Shown: positions 1-11,344, counted from the stretch's first letter. The stretch: 64,000 bases of DNA from Neoarius graeffei (GCF_027579695.1 NC_083575.1:30917382-30981381); one strand, 5' to 3'. Numbers and translations are program-made. Notes: generated by a model not told the origin, from the letters alone.

Positions 1-814
1 AACTTCAAATACCTGGTCACATCAGTGAGGACCTCACATGGACACTTAACACCACACAGCTGGTTAGGAAGGCTCAACAGCGACTGTACTTTCTGAGGAG
101 GCTGAGGAAGTTTGGTATGTCGCCCAAGATCCTCAGCAACTTCTACAGCTGCGTGATTGAGAGCATCCTGACCAACTGCATTACTGTGTGGTACGGCAGC
201 ACTACAGCTATGGACTGCAAACGTCTGCAGAGGGTGGTGAAGACTGCTGAGAGGATCACCAAAACTCCACTGCCCTCTCTGCAGAGCATCTACCACCGCA
301 GGGTCCACAGGAGAGCTGCCTCCATCCTCAAAGACCCCACCCACCCCCAGCACGGACTGTTCACACTTCTACCCTCAGGGCAGAGGTACAGAAGTGTGAA
401 ATGTAAGACTGTCAGACTAAAGAACTCTTTCTTTCCCTCTGCCATCAGACTCCCGAACAGCTGATAGGAGTCTATAACCATGGACTACCTCCCTGTAAAC
501 TGTCCATGACTGTTTACATCCGTTTATATTTGTTTGCACATGTTTGCACATTACTGCCCTTTTGCTGCTACGTCCGCTCATTGCCTTATTTTGTATTACA
601 CTACCTATTTTGCACTACATTTACCTTTATTTTGTACTATACTGGGTGTTTTTTGCTTTTTTTTGCACTATATTGCCTTTACTTTGTTTTGTTTCTTCCG
701 CCTATTTATTTGTAATTGGCATTCATGGTGGACAGCAAACTAAGAATTTCATTGTGCAAGAAGACATGTCCTTACTGTGCATATGACATTAAACACTTTG
801 AGCTTGAACTTGAA
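1..814 (+). mobile_element. LINE (non-LTR retrotransposon) 3' end, 5'-truncated
   Basis: The segment encodes the C-terminal part of a LINE reverse transcriptase polyprotein, followed by an AT-rich 3' UTR that ends in a CTTGAACTTGAA-type tail near 803-814. The open frame at 117-464 shows the usual post-RT block of fish LINEs: an FLRRLRKF-like start, YSCVIESIL, VWYGS, LQRVVKTAERI, and LPSGQRYRS near the end. Upstream of 117 the frame is broken by a shift, so the copy is dead. The same block occurs in the reverse-oriented LINE at 11167-12472. The exact clade is not certain. Confidence 0.75.
117..464 (+). pseudogene. LINE RT C-terminal fragment
   Basis: A 115-residue open stretch matches the region downstream of the reverse transcriptase catalytic core in fish LINEs: conserved IESILTNCITVWYGS, a KTAERIT segment, a DPTHP motif and the terminal FPSAIRLPNS. 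The RT active site itself is not present because the copy starts inside the element. The bases before 117 carry the same protein in another frame, which points to an indel near position 110. It is a remnant with no expected function. Confidence 0.7.
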
Positions 815-821
815 AGAGCAA

Positions 822-912
822 GAGAGTGAGCAGGCAGGCGGGTGAGCGGGTGGGCAGGCAGGCGGGTGGGCGGGCGGGCGGATGGACTGAATGAATGAAT
901 GAATGAATGAAT
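822..912. repeat. GC-rich minisatellite-like tract plus (GAAT)n microsatellite
   Basis: Variants of GGCAGGCGGGTG repeat from about 831 to 883 and are followed by six or more GAAT units to about 911. The tract adjoins the LINE tail and probably grew from it. Confidence 0.8.
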
Positions 913-991
913 CCCCCTTCGGGCCTTTCAGCCAGCAGGGGATAAAAACACAATTGATGTTTTAGAACCGTATGCTTAAAAATGAACTTAC

Positions 992-1094
992 GTATTAATG
1001 TACTAATGTGTTTCTCTGCAACATGAGCTGAGAAAAGGTCCATGAGGTCATCCTTCAAGTTTCTCTTCAGCTTAGTTTCAATGTAGAACTTGTT
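992..1094 (-). CDS. cacul1: cacul1-like coding exon (cullin-domain part), fourth visible exon
   Basis: This 103-nt exon is read on the minus strand between an AG acceptor (1095-1096) and a GT donor (990-991, GTAAGTTC). It gives 34 codons plus one base, beginning NKFYIETKL and containing DLKDDL-like and HVAEKH motifs. These match the CACUL1 cullin-like domain ([18 protein letters not shown]...HVAEKH in vertebrates). CACUL1 binds CDK2 and promotes its activating phosphorylation at G1/S. The frame is open and continues from the exon at 1196-1291 without a phase conflict. The next coding exon is not seen before position 1 and is presumably outside the window. A retained paralogue of cacul1 cannot be excluded. 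Confidence 0.85.
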
Positions 1095-1195
1095 CTTGAA
1101 AACAAAACAAAAAAATAATACAAATCAAGTTAGCTCAATCAAACACATTATTATTCAAAATAAATAGGTCATGTTCAGCTATGTTAATATGTTAC

Positions 1196-1291
1196 CATAT
1201 AAATGAACACAGGGACGATGCACTGAACTGCAGCCATATATTGAGTGAAAGCAAGATTGAAGTTTTCAACAAAACTTTCAGGTCGGCTGTC
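1196..1291 (-). CDS. cacul1: cacul1-like coding exon, third visible exon
   Basis: A 96-nt (32-codon) phase-0 exon lies on the minus strand, with acceptor AG at 1292-1293 after a pyrimidine-rich stretch and donor GT at 1194-1195. It encodes a segment ending IVPVFIYM, equivalent to the IVPLFIYM block that directly precedes NKFYIETKL in vertebrate CACUL1. The exact splice into the next exon restores that order. The frame is open with no damage. Confidence 0.85.
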
Positions 1292-1412
1292 CTTTGAAAA
1301 TAAAAGGAGAAATACTTAGTAATAAAACTAAAAAATCACTAAAACCAGCAGTCTTGTGAATGCAAGAATTTTCTCCCAAAGATGGTTTAAGTGAATACAA
1401 ATTTACACATAC

Positions 1413-1515
1413 TTGCAACTCTAAGCACACTTGCTCTAAGTGAGATGTTATCTTCCATATCAGGTCACTGTAGAGATGGTCTGAGTATTGCTGGCACACA
1501 CATGTATAAACATGA
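1413..1515 (-). CDS. cacul1: cacul1-like coding exon, second visible exon
   Basis: A 103-nt exon on the minus strand with acceptor AG at 1516-1517 and donor GTATGT ending at 1412. Joined to the AG left over from the exon at 14448-14574, it encodes a block beginning [13 protein letters not shown] and containing [15 protein letters not shown]. Vertebrate CACUL1 has SCVYKCVCQQHSE and YSDLIKKITNHLERV there. The phases fit exactly: two bases from the upstream exon plus one from this exon. The intron before it spans about 12.9 kb and holds most of the elements in the first 14 kb. Confidence 0.88.
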
Positions 1516-1693
1516 CTGAACAAGAAGAAAAGCTTTGGTTACATGACCCACATTTACAAGAAAAATAATGAACTGCATAAAATTTCATCAGATGGGTTGA
1601 GACAAATTAACTATCCACATGCAATTAAACCACCTAAAAACAAAATAATGTGGCTGCACATACACTTTATAAATGCAAAGAAATTACCCCCCC

Positions 1694-1724
<31 letters not shown>

Positions 1725-2114
1725 ACACAAACCTTCTAAATGCAATAAAACCACCCAATTGCAATATCACCAGAACTCTCAGTCACATTCATTAACCACT
1801 TTATCCTGATCAGGGCTGCAGTGGATCTGGAGCCTATCCAGGAACATGTGAGCATGTAATGGAAATACTGGATGGTTGCACCAAACAGATTTCCATATGT
1901 AGTCATTTTTCCCACAAAAAGTAAACCAATATTTCAGAAAAATAAGTACGTCCTATAATTCAGTAACATAGTGAACCATCTTTAGCATCCTTGGACTGGA
2001 TTTGCTGGGATGCCTAGTCTTGGAATGATTGACAACTGACTTGAAGCCAGTTTTCCATTTGTAAACAGCCCTTCTCACATCCTTCTAGAACACCAAACTG
2101 CCAGAAGTTCTGCT
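1516..2114. other. cacul1 intron, start; poly-C/(CA)n microsatellite at 1687-1729
   Basis: No gene is visible here. The stretch holds a 24-base poly-C run at 1687-1710 joined to (CA)n at 1711-1729. Short open frames over this tract are artefacts of the repeat. Confidence 0.7.
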
Positions 2115-2595
2115 TTTAAAGAGGTAGACCCAGTTTTGGGCATGGGTTCCCTCCAGGCCTTGGTGTGCCGTTGGTGATGCCTGTGCTCCTCACTATGGAC
2201 TGCAGTGAGCTCGTTGCTCTTTTTAACATCGTGGTTGTCCAGCGCTCTGTGCGGTGGTGCTTTTGTGCTTGGTGCGGTGTTCTGAGCGATGTCGCTCGGT
2301 GGCGTTGCGGTGGCTGTGCAGGTGCTATGGACACCTATGCCCGCTTTGTGGATCCATGGCGCAGGGTTCCAAGCGGTGTTGCCCGGTGGCGTTGTGACGG
2401 CTGTGCAGGTGGTGTGGGACTCATTTTCGTGTGCCTTTTGGTGGCACTGTGGCTGCTACACCATTGAAATGACATCCTGACCTTCTTTTGCTGGATTTAC
2501 TCCCTTTTCCCCCCTTTCCTTATAATTGTAAAGCGACCTTAGGTATGAGAAAGGCGCCATATAGTGTACATTTAACTTATTATTATTATTATAGA
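2115..2595 (+). mobile_element. Retroposon 3' region with L2-like tail
   Basis: A G-rich body repeats GTGGCGTTG/GGCTGTGCAGGTG motifs. It ends in TAAAGCGACCTTAGGTATG, AAAGGCGCCATATA and then a (TTA)n run at 2576-2591. This is the tail layout of fish retroposons mobilised by L2-type reverse transcriptase. No coding potential is credible. Family is uncertain. Confidence 0.45.
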
Positions 2596-3113
2596 CACAC
2601 TTCTTGATTACTAACTAATCTTGTGCATTTCATATGTAACACCTGGCTGCTAATTACTCTCTTAATAATTGTGGAAGTAGGAAGGAAGTCATTTTTCCCC
2701 CCCACACACCTGTTTTCTAAAAGTTAGTTAATGTTTTGGGAAAAATGACTATTTAAATTCTGTTGCGTTTTCTTTTTTTGTCGTCGCCTGAGATTATGCT
2801 GCAATCCCGCTATAACAAACTCCTTGGGGGATGTCCATATAGTTAAATATACCAAAAAGTTCGTAATACTGAAATGGATCCACTTGTCACACCAAACATG
2901 CACTATTACATAAAACAAGACAAACTGTATTTAATTTATATTTACGCTTAATTTACTTACGTTTAAGAAGTAAATAAACCAAGTCACTATTAAGTAAAGG
3001 AAATAAGTCACACGCTGTCGTTTGCTTGCCACATCTTTCTTTTCAGCCCATCGTGTTGATTGCAGTTATGGACAAAGTCTCAGAGCTCTTTTTCTTTAAA
3101 AGATGCATTTTTC
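2596..3113. other. Intronic DNA without recognised feature
   Basis: AT-rich sequence within the large cacul1 intron. I see no exon, clear repeat ends or RNA gene; short open frames lack any recognisable motif. Confidence 0.5.
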
Positions 3114-3127
3114 GGGATAACATATTC

Positions 3128-3502
3128 ATCTCATCTCATCATCTCTAGCTGCTTTATCCTGTTCTACAGGGTCGCAGGCAAGCTGGAGCCTATCCCAGCT
3201 GACTACGGGCGAAAGGCGAGGTACACCCTGGACAAGTCGCCAGGTCATCACAGGGCTGACACATAGACACAGACAACCATTCACACTCATATTCACACCT
3301 ACGGTCAATTTAGAGTCACCAGTTAACCTAACCTGCATGTCTTTGGACTGTGGGGGAAACCGGAGCACCCGGAGGAAACCCACGCGGACACGGGGAGAAC
3401 ATGCAAACTCCACACAGAAAGGCCCTCGTCGGCCACGGGGCTCGAACCCGGACCTTCTTGCTGTGAGGCGACAGCGCTAACCACTACACCACCATGCCGC
3501 CC
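3128..3502 (-). mobile_element. tRNA-derived SINE (family A), full length
   Basis: Reverse orientation. The head (right end) has RNA polymerase III A-box-like (GGTGTAGTGGTTAGCGC) and B-box-like (GGTTCGAGCC) sequences, followed by a roughly 300-bp body and an ATGAG-repeat tail. A perfect 14-bp target duplication, GGGATAACATATTC, sits at 3114-3127 and 3503-3516. Open frames in this and the other copies are not genes. Confidence 0.95.
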
Positions 3503-3584
3503 GGGATAACATATTCTTTAGACAAATTCAATGCTTTCTCACCGCGCTTTAGACGGTTCAGGATATGAAGTTTGTCTTCAATGG

Positions 3585-3982
3585 TGTCATGTCAACCAGT
3601 GCACAGCAGCACACCTCGAGCTGTTGCTCAGGTACATTAGCCATTAGGACTAATTACCAGGCACCTGTTCCAGATTAGAGTGCAATCACATCACGCGCTT
3701 ATAAGAACGCCTTAAACACACAGACTTTGCAAACTATAAGTGCTGTACCTTGTGTCTCACATTACCAAGCCTTTTGTAGTACTGCGTTGATACTCTGATT
3801 TCCGACTACATTTTGGATTTTGCCCTTTGTCTCTGCCTTTGATATCCTGTCTGTGTCTCGCTTGACCATTGCCTGTTTCCCAACTCTGATTTTTGATGAC
3901 TGATTTGGATCGGTTTGCCAGTGTGTTTTTAAATACAATTCTTCCAGCAATTAGACCAGTCTATTGCCTGCATGTTCTGACA
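3585..3982 (+). mobile_element. Possible solo LTR
   Basis: The block starts TGTCATGTC and ends TTCTGACA (TG...CA). It contains a TATA-like TTATAAGAACGCC and a long run of TCTG/CCTG-rich sequence of the kind seen in fish Gypsy LTRs. I could not find a convincing target duplication at the ends, so it is tentative. Confidence 0.35.
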
Positions 3983-4484
3983 GACGGAGAATATCTTGCA
4001 TTTATGAGTAGACATGACAACAATGCTTACGGAGGAACAATTTGAGTAAAACTGCTTTTAGCTCGTAAAATAAAGTCCTTTTAAAGGATTAAGTCAATGA
4101 ATGCCATTCTTGATAACTGTTAGTGATTGACACCTAAGCTAAGCTAGTTAAGCCTTTGTTTTATGGCGTTAACACATTGTTAACTTGACTGTGGATTTGA
4201 TTAGTTATTGTTTGTCTGTGGTGGGAAGAGGAGTGCATGGATCAGTGATGATTTTTTTTTTTGAAGACTCCAACTCATTGTCACTAAAAGAGGAGGACAC
4301 AAACTTAGTTTGTTATATGCAAAATTTTGTAGTAAAAGAGTTCATTAATGCAGGGTTGCAGTGTATTTGTTTGTTTCTAGAAGTTGGTTATTTAGGCCCT
4401 GATAAATAAAAACATAGAATTGTACAAGGGTGCATCTTCTTATTCCCCAGGACTGTATTTGTCTCTCCACAGATTGAGAATGTG
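3983..4484. other. Intronic DNA without recognised feature
   Basis: AT-rich intron sequence of the cacul1-like gene. No coding or repeat feature could be supported. Confidence 0.5.
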
Positions 4485-5036
4485 TTAAAGCTAGGGTAGG
4501 TCATTTTTAGAAGCATTTTTGTTATATTTCTGAAATTCTTTTTACATCCTGACAGCAATGAATAAATAAAATGCTCTGACAATAAAAAGAAAAAAAACCT
4601 GTCATCTGTGGCAGTCAAAGGGATGTAAAAAACCTATCCAAATAATTTCATTTGGTCTGCATGAAATGACTGGATGGCCTACATGGCTGTTTAGCTACTT
4701 GCATGCACTCTGCCTGTGCATTCATTGCGTGTGACTGGAGACAAAATTAGGCAGACATATCGCAGATATGGTACTAAAGCTCGGGAGTTAGTCGACAGCT
4801 AACAACAGCCATGTTTGTCGTTTACATTCATTATGATAACATTTTGATTTTTCTTACTTGTGAATGAGACAAGGTAGTTGAATGTGAAAACACCATACTC
4901 TCCCCAATGTTCATGGACTCGTTCTCTAGCAGTAATCAGGCAGTGTGTGTTCATGTGATTTGAAGGAAGAGCTTTGGAGGGAAAGCTGAAGGGAAGGGGT
5001 GGGATTTTTCAGTTGGATAGTTTCAAAATCTAGCTT

Positions 5037-6057
5037 GTCTGTGAAGATTCTCAGTCATCCAAGTCATAGTAAACTGTGGGTGGTAAAAGAGAGCAACTGG
5101 ACTTGCTTGAAGATTCTTGAAGACGTTTCACCTCTCATCCGAAAGGCTTCTTCAATTCTGTCTGACTGGTAGGGAGCATCAGGTATTTATCCTCTCATGG
5201 ATGAAAAGCTCATCTAAGGTGTCATTGAGTCATCCTGTTGGTGTGGGTCACTGAGAGTCGTTAGGATGATCAATGGATTGCCCGTTAGGGTGGTCAGTGG
5301 AATGCTGATTCTCTCTGTCCTCCTGTGAGTCACTGAAAACAGCTGGGTTTTGGTGTGCATTCAGTTGTCTGGGAAGTGTGCCAAGGACTGCATTGTAGGC
5401 GGCTGATAAATGATGTCTTAGACCCCCACCTCTGTTCAGTGATGGCCGTTCCAGGTTGACAAAAATGGCTTCTTTAACTCCTCGCTCATACCAACAATCC
5501 TCTCTGGCTAAAATGTGTACGTTGCAATTCTGAAATGAGTGTCCTTTGTTGTTAAGATGAAGGTAGACAGCAGAGTTCTGGCCTGAGGAACTGGCTCTCC
5601 TGTGTTGAGCCATGTGCCTGTGAAGCGGTTGTTTTGTTTCCCAAATATGAAAGACCAGTTGGGACACCTGCAGTTCTGAAGTGCTTTCTTGATGTGATTC
5701 TGCTCCTTCTCTTTTCCCTCTATCATTGTAGGGATATTCTGAGCCCTGTGTTGCAAGGTCCTAATGACCCCCAATTTGTGTTCCAGTGGGTGGTGAGAGT
5801 CAAAGAGTAGGCACTGGTCTGTGTGTGGGTTTCCGGTAGACCTCGATGCTCAGGCTTCTGTCTTGTCTAATGTGTACATCACAATCCAAGAAGGCTAGAT
5901 TATTCCCACTGACGTCCTCCCGAGTGAAGTTGATGTTAATATCCACTGCACTGATGTGCTTAGAGAAGGCTTCCACCTCATGGGTTTTGATTTTAACCCA
6001 GGTGTCATCCACATATCTGAACCAGTGGCTGGGAGCAACTCCTGAAAAAGTGGTCAA
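5037..6057 (-). mobile_element. Penelope-like element, left (minus) half of an inverted dimer
   Basis: The minus strand carries a reverse transcriptase end with the active-site motif FRYVDDTW near 5990-6020. It is followed by a C-terminal region like the GIY-YIG endonuclease part of Penelope-like elements (motifs NNKGHSF, CWYERGVKEAIF, LNRGGGLRHHLS at 5400-5560). Compared with the plus half, about 270 bp between RT and the nuclease region is deleted. The 3' end of this half faces left and carries about 48 bp not present in the right half. Confidence 0.75.
5248..5667 (-). pseudogene. Penelope-like GIY-YIG nuclease region, fragment
   Basis: A 139-residue open frame corresponds to the C-terminal nuclease region of Penelope-like polyproteins, including a VKEAIFVNLERPSLNR block that is also present in the plus half at 6540-6590. 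The GIY and YIG strands are largely lost in the deletion just upstream. The RT part lies in a different frame at 5800-6057, so the gene is broken. Confidence 0.6.
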
Positions 6058-7595
6058 AGCTTTACAGAATCACATTAAGAAAGCACTTCAGAACTGCGGG
6101 TATCCCAACTGGTCTTTCCTCAAGAGCAGAAAAAGGAACAGAACGGACAAGGAGGATAACAGGAACAAATGCAAGAACATTGTCATTCCCTACATTTCTG
6201 GTCTATCTGAGAAACTCAGGAGGATCTTCTACAAACACAACATTCCGGTACATTTCAGACCCAGTAACACCCTGAAGCAGAAACTGGTCCACCCTAAGGA
6301 CAGAATACCCAGACACAAACAGGACAACATAATGTATGCCATTCAGTGCAGTGAGGAATGCATGGACTCGTATATTGGAGAACAAAACAACCACTTCACA
6401 GGCACATGGCTCAACACAGGAGAGCCAGTTCCTCAGGCCAGAACTCTGCTGTCTACCTTCATCTTAACAACAAAGGACACTCATTTCAGAATTGCAACGT
6501 ACACATTTTAGCCAGAGAGGATCGTTGGTATGAGTGAGGAGTTAAAGAAGCCATTTTTGTCAACCTGGAACAGCCATCACTGAACAGAGGTGGGGGTCTA
6601 AGACATCATTTATCAGCCACCTACAATGCAGTCCTTGGCACACTTCCCAGACAACTGAATGCACACCAAAACCCAGCTGTTTTCAGTGACTCACAGGAGG
6701 ACAGAGAGAATCAGCATTCCATTGACCACCCTAACGAGCAATCCATTGATCATCCTGACTCTCAGTGACCCACACCAACAGGATGACTCAGGTGGGGTTT
6801 ACATTAGACCGTATCAGCGGATCATCAGATTAACGTTTTTAAAACGATTAGTGTGCACACAGCAACGCCAATACACGATTCGTGTGCACTCCAAATCACT
6901 CCGCCCTGAACAGTGAGTGCCCTCTGGAGGGTGCGCACTCCGGCCCTGCGCAGCTCACAGAGCGCGCGAGTGAAGCACACAAGCAGTGATTTGGGACTGA
7001 GCCACTGTGTGTGTGATCTCAGTGCATGTCGGGCATGCGCATCACTTACCACTTGCAAGTGGAAGGATGGCAAACCTAAAGACAATCATAACTACACAAT
7101 GGGCAGTATTTGCATCAGTATTTGCAGTATTTTCATACTTTTATACTCTTTAATGAAAGGTGATACAAGGCGGAAGTCCACGCCGTTTTTCAGCAGTCGC
7201 GTCACATGACCAACGCCAGCGAATCAGGAAGGTGGATGTCACAGTGATGTTGTCCAATGACGATGCCAGCTAGAGCTCAGCACAGCGTATCTGCGTATTC
7301 TCAATGTTTACACGGCACCGGACCAGACACGATCTGGATTGAATACGTGGACCCTGGCGGATTCCCGTTTCCCGGCGTTTTAATGTAAACGGACAGTGCA
7401 TCCGCGAAGAAAACGAGACATATGGTCTAATGTAAACTTGGCCTCAATGACACCTTAGACGAGCTTTTCATCCATGAGAGGATAAATACCTGATGCTCCC
7501 TACCAGTTAGACAGAACTGAAGAAGCCTTTCGGATGAGACGTGAAACATCTTCAAGAATCTTCAAGCATGTCCAGTTGCTCTCTTTTACCAACCA
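6058..7595 (+). mobile_element. Penelope-like element, right (plus) half of an inverted dimer
   Basis: The plus strand encodes the region after the RT core: NHIKKALQNCGYPNW, IPYISGLSEKLRRIF, a CSEECMDSYIGE segment matching the YIG half of the nuclease, and GEPVPQARTLLS. The frame ends at a stop near 6509, and the rest of the nuclease region follows in broken form. The 3' end is interrupted at 6791-7443 by a MITE. The whole dimer is bracketed by CAAAATCTAGCTT at 5024-5036 and 7596-7608, so both halves entered together. Confidence 0.75.
6791..7443. mobile_element. Harbinger-like MITE (tentative)
   Basis: The left end has GTTTACATTAGACC. The right end has its inverse, GGTCTAATGTAAAC, followed by TTGGCC. 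The flanks TCA (6788-6790) and TCA (7444-7446) form a 3-bp duplication, and the intact site is readable in the other Penelope half. A 3-bp TNA target fits PIF/Harbinger. There is no transposase. Confidence 0.6.
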
Positions 7596-7649
7596 CAAAA
7601 TCTAGCTTACGCTTGCTGGTTTCTTCAAAACTACCTACCCCAGCTTTAA

Positions 7650-8265
7650 TTGTTCTGCAGCTGGACACCTTGGAGGAAGCAATTTGTCAGATTTGCAAAA
7701 TAAAAAAAAAAAAAAAATTATGGTCAAACACACTAATCCAACACAAATAAAACACAGTCCTATGTTTAAAAAATATAATAGCACTGTCAGAATACATTGT
7801 ATTGCCTATATTGAATTTGAATTGTAATATTATTGAGTTCAAAGGCAAAAATATAATTGTTTTAAAATGTTCTCCTCTTAGTCATAATCCAACATGTAAA
7901 CATGAATGAAATTCAGCATGACATGATAACATCAAACTGTTAAGACATCAAACAACTGACTGTTAACCCTAGCACTGGATTTACCAGTTGCTTGCGCCAA
8001 TATTTTAGTTTTATTTTATTTAGCTTTGCCATATATATGTGCATAGATTATGGCTAGGAAACCATCAGGCAAGAGATTATCAACTTGACTTCAAGGTCAA
8101 AATTGTGTTTAACTGCATTGCTCTGTGCATGGTAAACATTACAAGCAACACTTCAATTGTAGAAGCACAAGTTTCTATGAATCTGCATTTACCTGAATTA
8201 TGGGTTTTTTGCCATTCGAAGAGAGTGTGTTTATAGACTTTAACACACCGTTGGACTTGAAAGGA
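7650..8265. other. Intronic DNA, no recognised feature
   Basis: AT-rich, with a poly-A run near 7702-7716. I see no exon or defined repeat boundary. Confidence 0.5.
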
Positions 8266-9600
8266 AACCCGGCCCCAACAAGAGAGTGGTCAATTGAAAC
8301 AGTATGGAAAAGATTATAAAAGTCGTTCAAGAAGGAAACCGAACACGGAGTGTGGCAAAAGATGCTGGATGTTCCCAGATAGTTGTGTCTAAATTTGGTG
8401 CAAGTATAAACTAAATGGGAAGGCTGTAAAACATCCAAAAAAAAACAAAGGTATGGAAAACATACGGGTCAATTGAGGAAGGCATCAAAGCAGCAGGATA
8501 GAAAACTCAAGTCAATATTCATTTAAACTTAAAAATACACAACAAAAATAATAAACAAATGAGCAGAAACAAGAGTAAATAAAATGTGTGACAGAACTGT
8601 AAGAAATTGGCTGAATGAAATGGGATTTCCATATAGAAAAGCAAAACGAAAACCAACACTAACACCTAAACAGAAGAAAACAAGGTTACAGTGGGCTTAA
8701 GAGAAGCACTCAGAGTGTGGATGACTGAACGAAAGTAATATTCAGTGACGAATCACAAATCTGCATTGGCCAAGGAGATGAATCTGGAACTTTTGTCTGG
8801 TGCCAATCTAATGAAACATATAAAAGTTGACCTGCCTGAAGAAAAACAATAAAAATTTCCCCACTCATTTATGATCTGGGGTTGCATGCCAGGTATGTCG
8901 GGGGGATGGCCATTATTACCTCAGTCAATGCACATGTGCATCCTGAAATTTTGTACACTTTTCTCATTCTATCGATAGAAGATAGGTTTGATGATGATGA
9001 AGAAGTCACTTTTCAGGATACTACTACTACTAATAATAATAATAAAATAAATAATTTATAGTGCACAGGCTGCATGAATATATGATCGCCTGCGCATCAC
9101 AAAGATTAACTATAAAACAACTATGAAACAATATCTACTTATTAAAAGCTAAAAATATACAATAATATAAAAATGAGCTAAAACTACAATAAAAATATAA
9201 TATAGATAAAAAGATCAAATAAGTCTTATCAAATAAGTTAGCTTTATAAAAGCTAACTTAAATAAATGCATCTTCAACATATTCTTAAAATTGTCCAAAG
9301 TACTACAGTTATGAATACGACTTAAATAATTAGATACGACTGCATTAATTACTTAGATAATACTACATCTTGCTACAGAGCAAAATGTGTTAAAGCTTTT
9401 CATCAGGAAAAGCATAGCAACTCAGTGACATGGTCAGCAAACAGTCCAGATCTCAATCTGATTGAAAATTTATGGTGGTAATTTTACAAATTGGTCCATG
9501 ACAAGGCTCCATCATGCAAATATATCAATTACTATTTGAGAAAGTTGGAACCAACTTGATGGAGCCTTTTTTCATTAGTGAAATGTTTTTGTTGATGATT
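8266..9600 (+). mobile_element. Tc1/mariner-type transposon fossil
   Basis: Scattered frames on the plus strand still show transposase pieces. There is an HTH-like NRTRSVAKDAGCSQ at 8340-8385, TVRNWLNEMGF and TPKQKKTRLQWA at 8600-8700, FSDESQI (first Asp) near 8740, a WGCMPG strand near 8880, and NSPDLNLIENLW with the third acidic residue near 9440. The stretch between about 8990 and 9400 is AT-rich and lacks transposase similarity, so something has been inserted or replaced there. The gene is full of stops. Confidence 0.6.
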
Positions 9601-9665
9601 CCATAATTTTTTCAACATTGAGTGGTTCCATAATTTTTCCCCTATTTAAAAAGAAAAAAAATATT

Positions 9666-10476
9666 GGGCAATTCCATGTAAATGTCAACCTCACCATGCA
9701 AAAATAAAGCAACATGTAATACATCAAAACCACTCCCAGAGATCTCACCTAGGCCTGTATTTTACAGATGTGAATAAGTTGAACCAATTTGTAACCAACC
9801 TAATATGTCACTGTCAGTCTTTCTTTCTTATAATGTAAAACCCAAGCTAAAACCAACTTTGATCATGTACAATTCTATATTATTGCCACAAGCCACAGAA
9901 ATGTATGCTAAAATCCACAAAACAGCAAAACAATAGCCATCCTAAATATTATTTAAGAACTTTGATAGTTTTAGCTGATATTTAGAGAGTTTTTCAAAGG
10001 GTTATGGTGGTTAAATTGCTGATTTTCTAAACATATGCCATGTCAATTTCAGATGCGTCACATCCATAACGGAATTATGTCACATCCATAACGCTGATTT
10101 TTTCTTCCTAGATTCTGCTTGAAATAGAAAATATTTTAAACAAAGGCTTTTTTTTATTTTCAGCTAAGACTCCTTTATTAAATGCATGCCTGCATTTGGA
10201 TATTATGTTTGCAATTTCACAGAGTTTGATGAATATGTGTAGTCACCCTGGAAATGGGGTATTTTTTCCGTCACATCCATAACGCATGTCTTTTTTTGGC
10301 ATTTTCTATAGTTCTAAATGTACTATAGGAATTCTTTTTTTCCCATGACTTCTCCAATATGAGAGGTCTTAAAAATATACAACAAATTTTAAAATACTGG
10401 AAAGGAATAAAAATTAACTAGGTCAGTTGTTGCCATTTTGAGTCCAAATGTCACAACCATAACGCTGGAATTGCTC
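9666..10476. mobile_element. Non-autonomous repeat with GTCACATCCATAACG motifs
   Basis: The ends GGGCAATTCCA (9666) and TGGAATTGCTC (10476) are near-inverse. Inside, the motif GTCACATCCATAACG occurs at 10057, 10079 and 10270, with a one-base variant at 10450. Its inverse at the right end lies beside the terminal repeat. No coding sequence. Superfamily unknown. Confidence 0.5.
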
Positions 10477-11344
10477 TATTATTAATTGAAATAATCTAAT
10501 TTGTTTGAGGTATTTTTACAAAGCCTGAATGTTCAGCTATTAAACAAAAAAATGTTTTGTGCCATATCTGTGATGTTTATTTGCTACGAAGTAAAAACAT
10601 TGGATGAACATCCTTTGTGTGGCAATTCCATAATTTTTGTGAGGGATTGTACACTCAAATTGGTCTGGAACGTGCATACGCAACTTCTCACACAGAAACG
10701 GTAATTTATGAACAAATATAACCCCATATCAGAACAAGTTAGGACAGTATGTTGAAACTGAAATTAAAACTGAAAACAATGATTTGTAAATAATCTTAAT
10801 AAACTCAAAAAATACGACAACATATTTGATGTTTTACCTCATAAATTTTATTGTTTCTTCAAAATAAACACTTATTTCAATTTTGATTCCTGCAACACAT
10901 TTCAAAAAAAATTGGGACAATAAAACAACACTTTTTCCCATTCCTTCTAATAACATCTGAAAGATGTTTAGGGACTGAAGACACCAAGTGATGAAGTGTT
11001 TCAGGTGTCATTTTGTCCCATTCTTTCTGCAAACAGGTCTTAAGGTGTGCAACAGTACAGGGTCATCATTGTGGCATTATTCATTTCAAAATTCACCACA
11101 CATTCTTTATTAGGGACAGAGGGGACAGGCACCCTCTTCTTCCACAGTCATGCCTTTGTAATGTGTGCAGAATATGATTCAAGATTAACTTTATTGTCTC
11201 ACAAAGTGAGAAATTTGTTCTGGGCCATTCGCCCATGCTGCAGCCACAACACAGAACATACAATACAACACAATAACAAACATACAATAGATATGCGCAT
11301 CCATATCATACAAGGTGCCTAAAAGTGCAAGAAAACATTGTGAA

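Larger units (their letters stand above)
4485..7649. mobile_element. DNA transposon shell with short TIRs, hosting a Penelope-like insertion
   Basis: The left end TTAAAGCTAGGGTAGGT is inverted at the right end as ACCTACCCCAGCTTTAA (7633-7649). The sequence between is interrupted at 5037-7595 by a Penelope-like dimer flanked by a 13-bp duplication, leaving an original element of about 0.6 kb. No transposase is visible, so it is non-autonomous. Superfamily not determined. Confidence 0.6.

Noticed and set aside
1687..1809. Proline/histidine-rich peptide at 1.7 kb
   Set aside because: Translation of a poly-C/(CA)n microsatellite.
2116..2480. Overlapping frames in the GC-rich block at 2.1-2.5 kb
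   Set aside because: Internal repeats of GTGGCGTTG and a retroposon tail explain them; no protein similarity.
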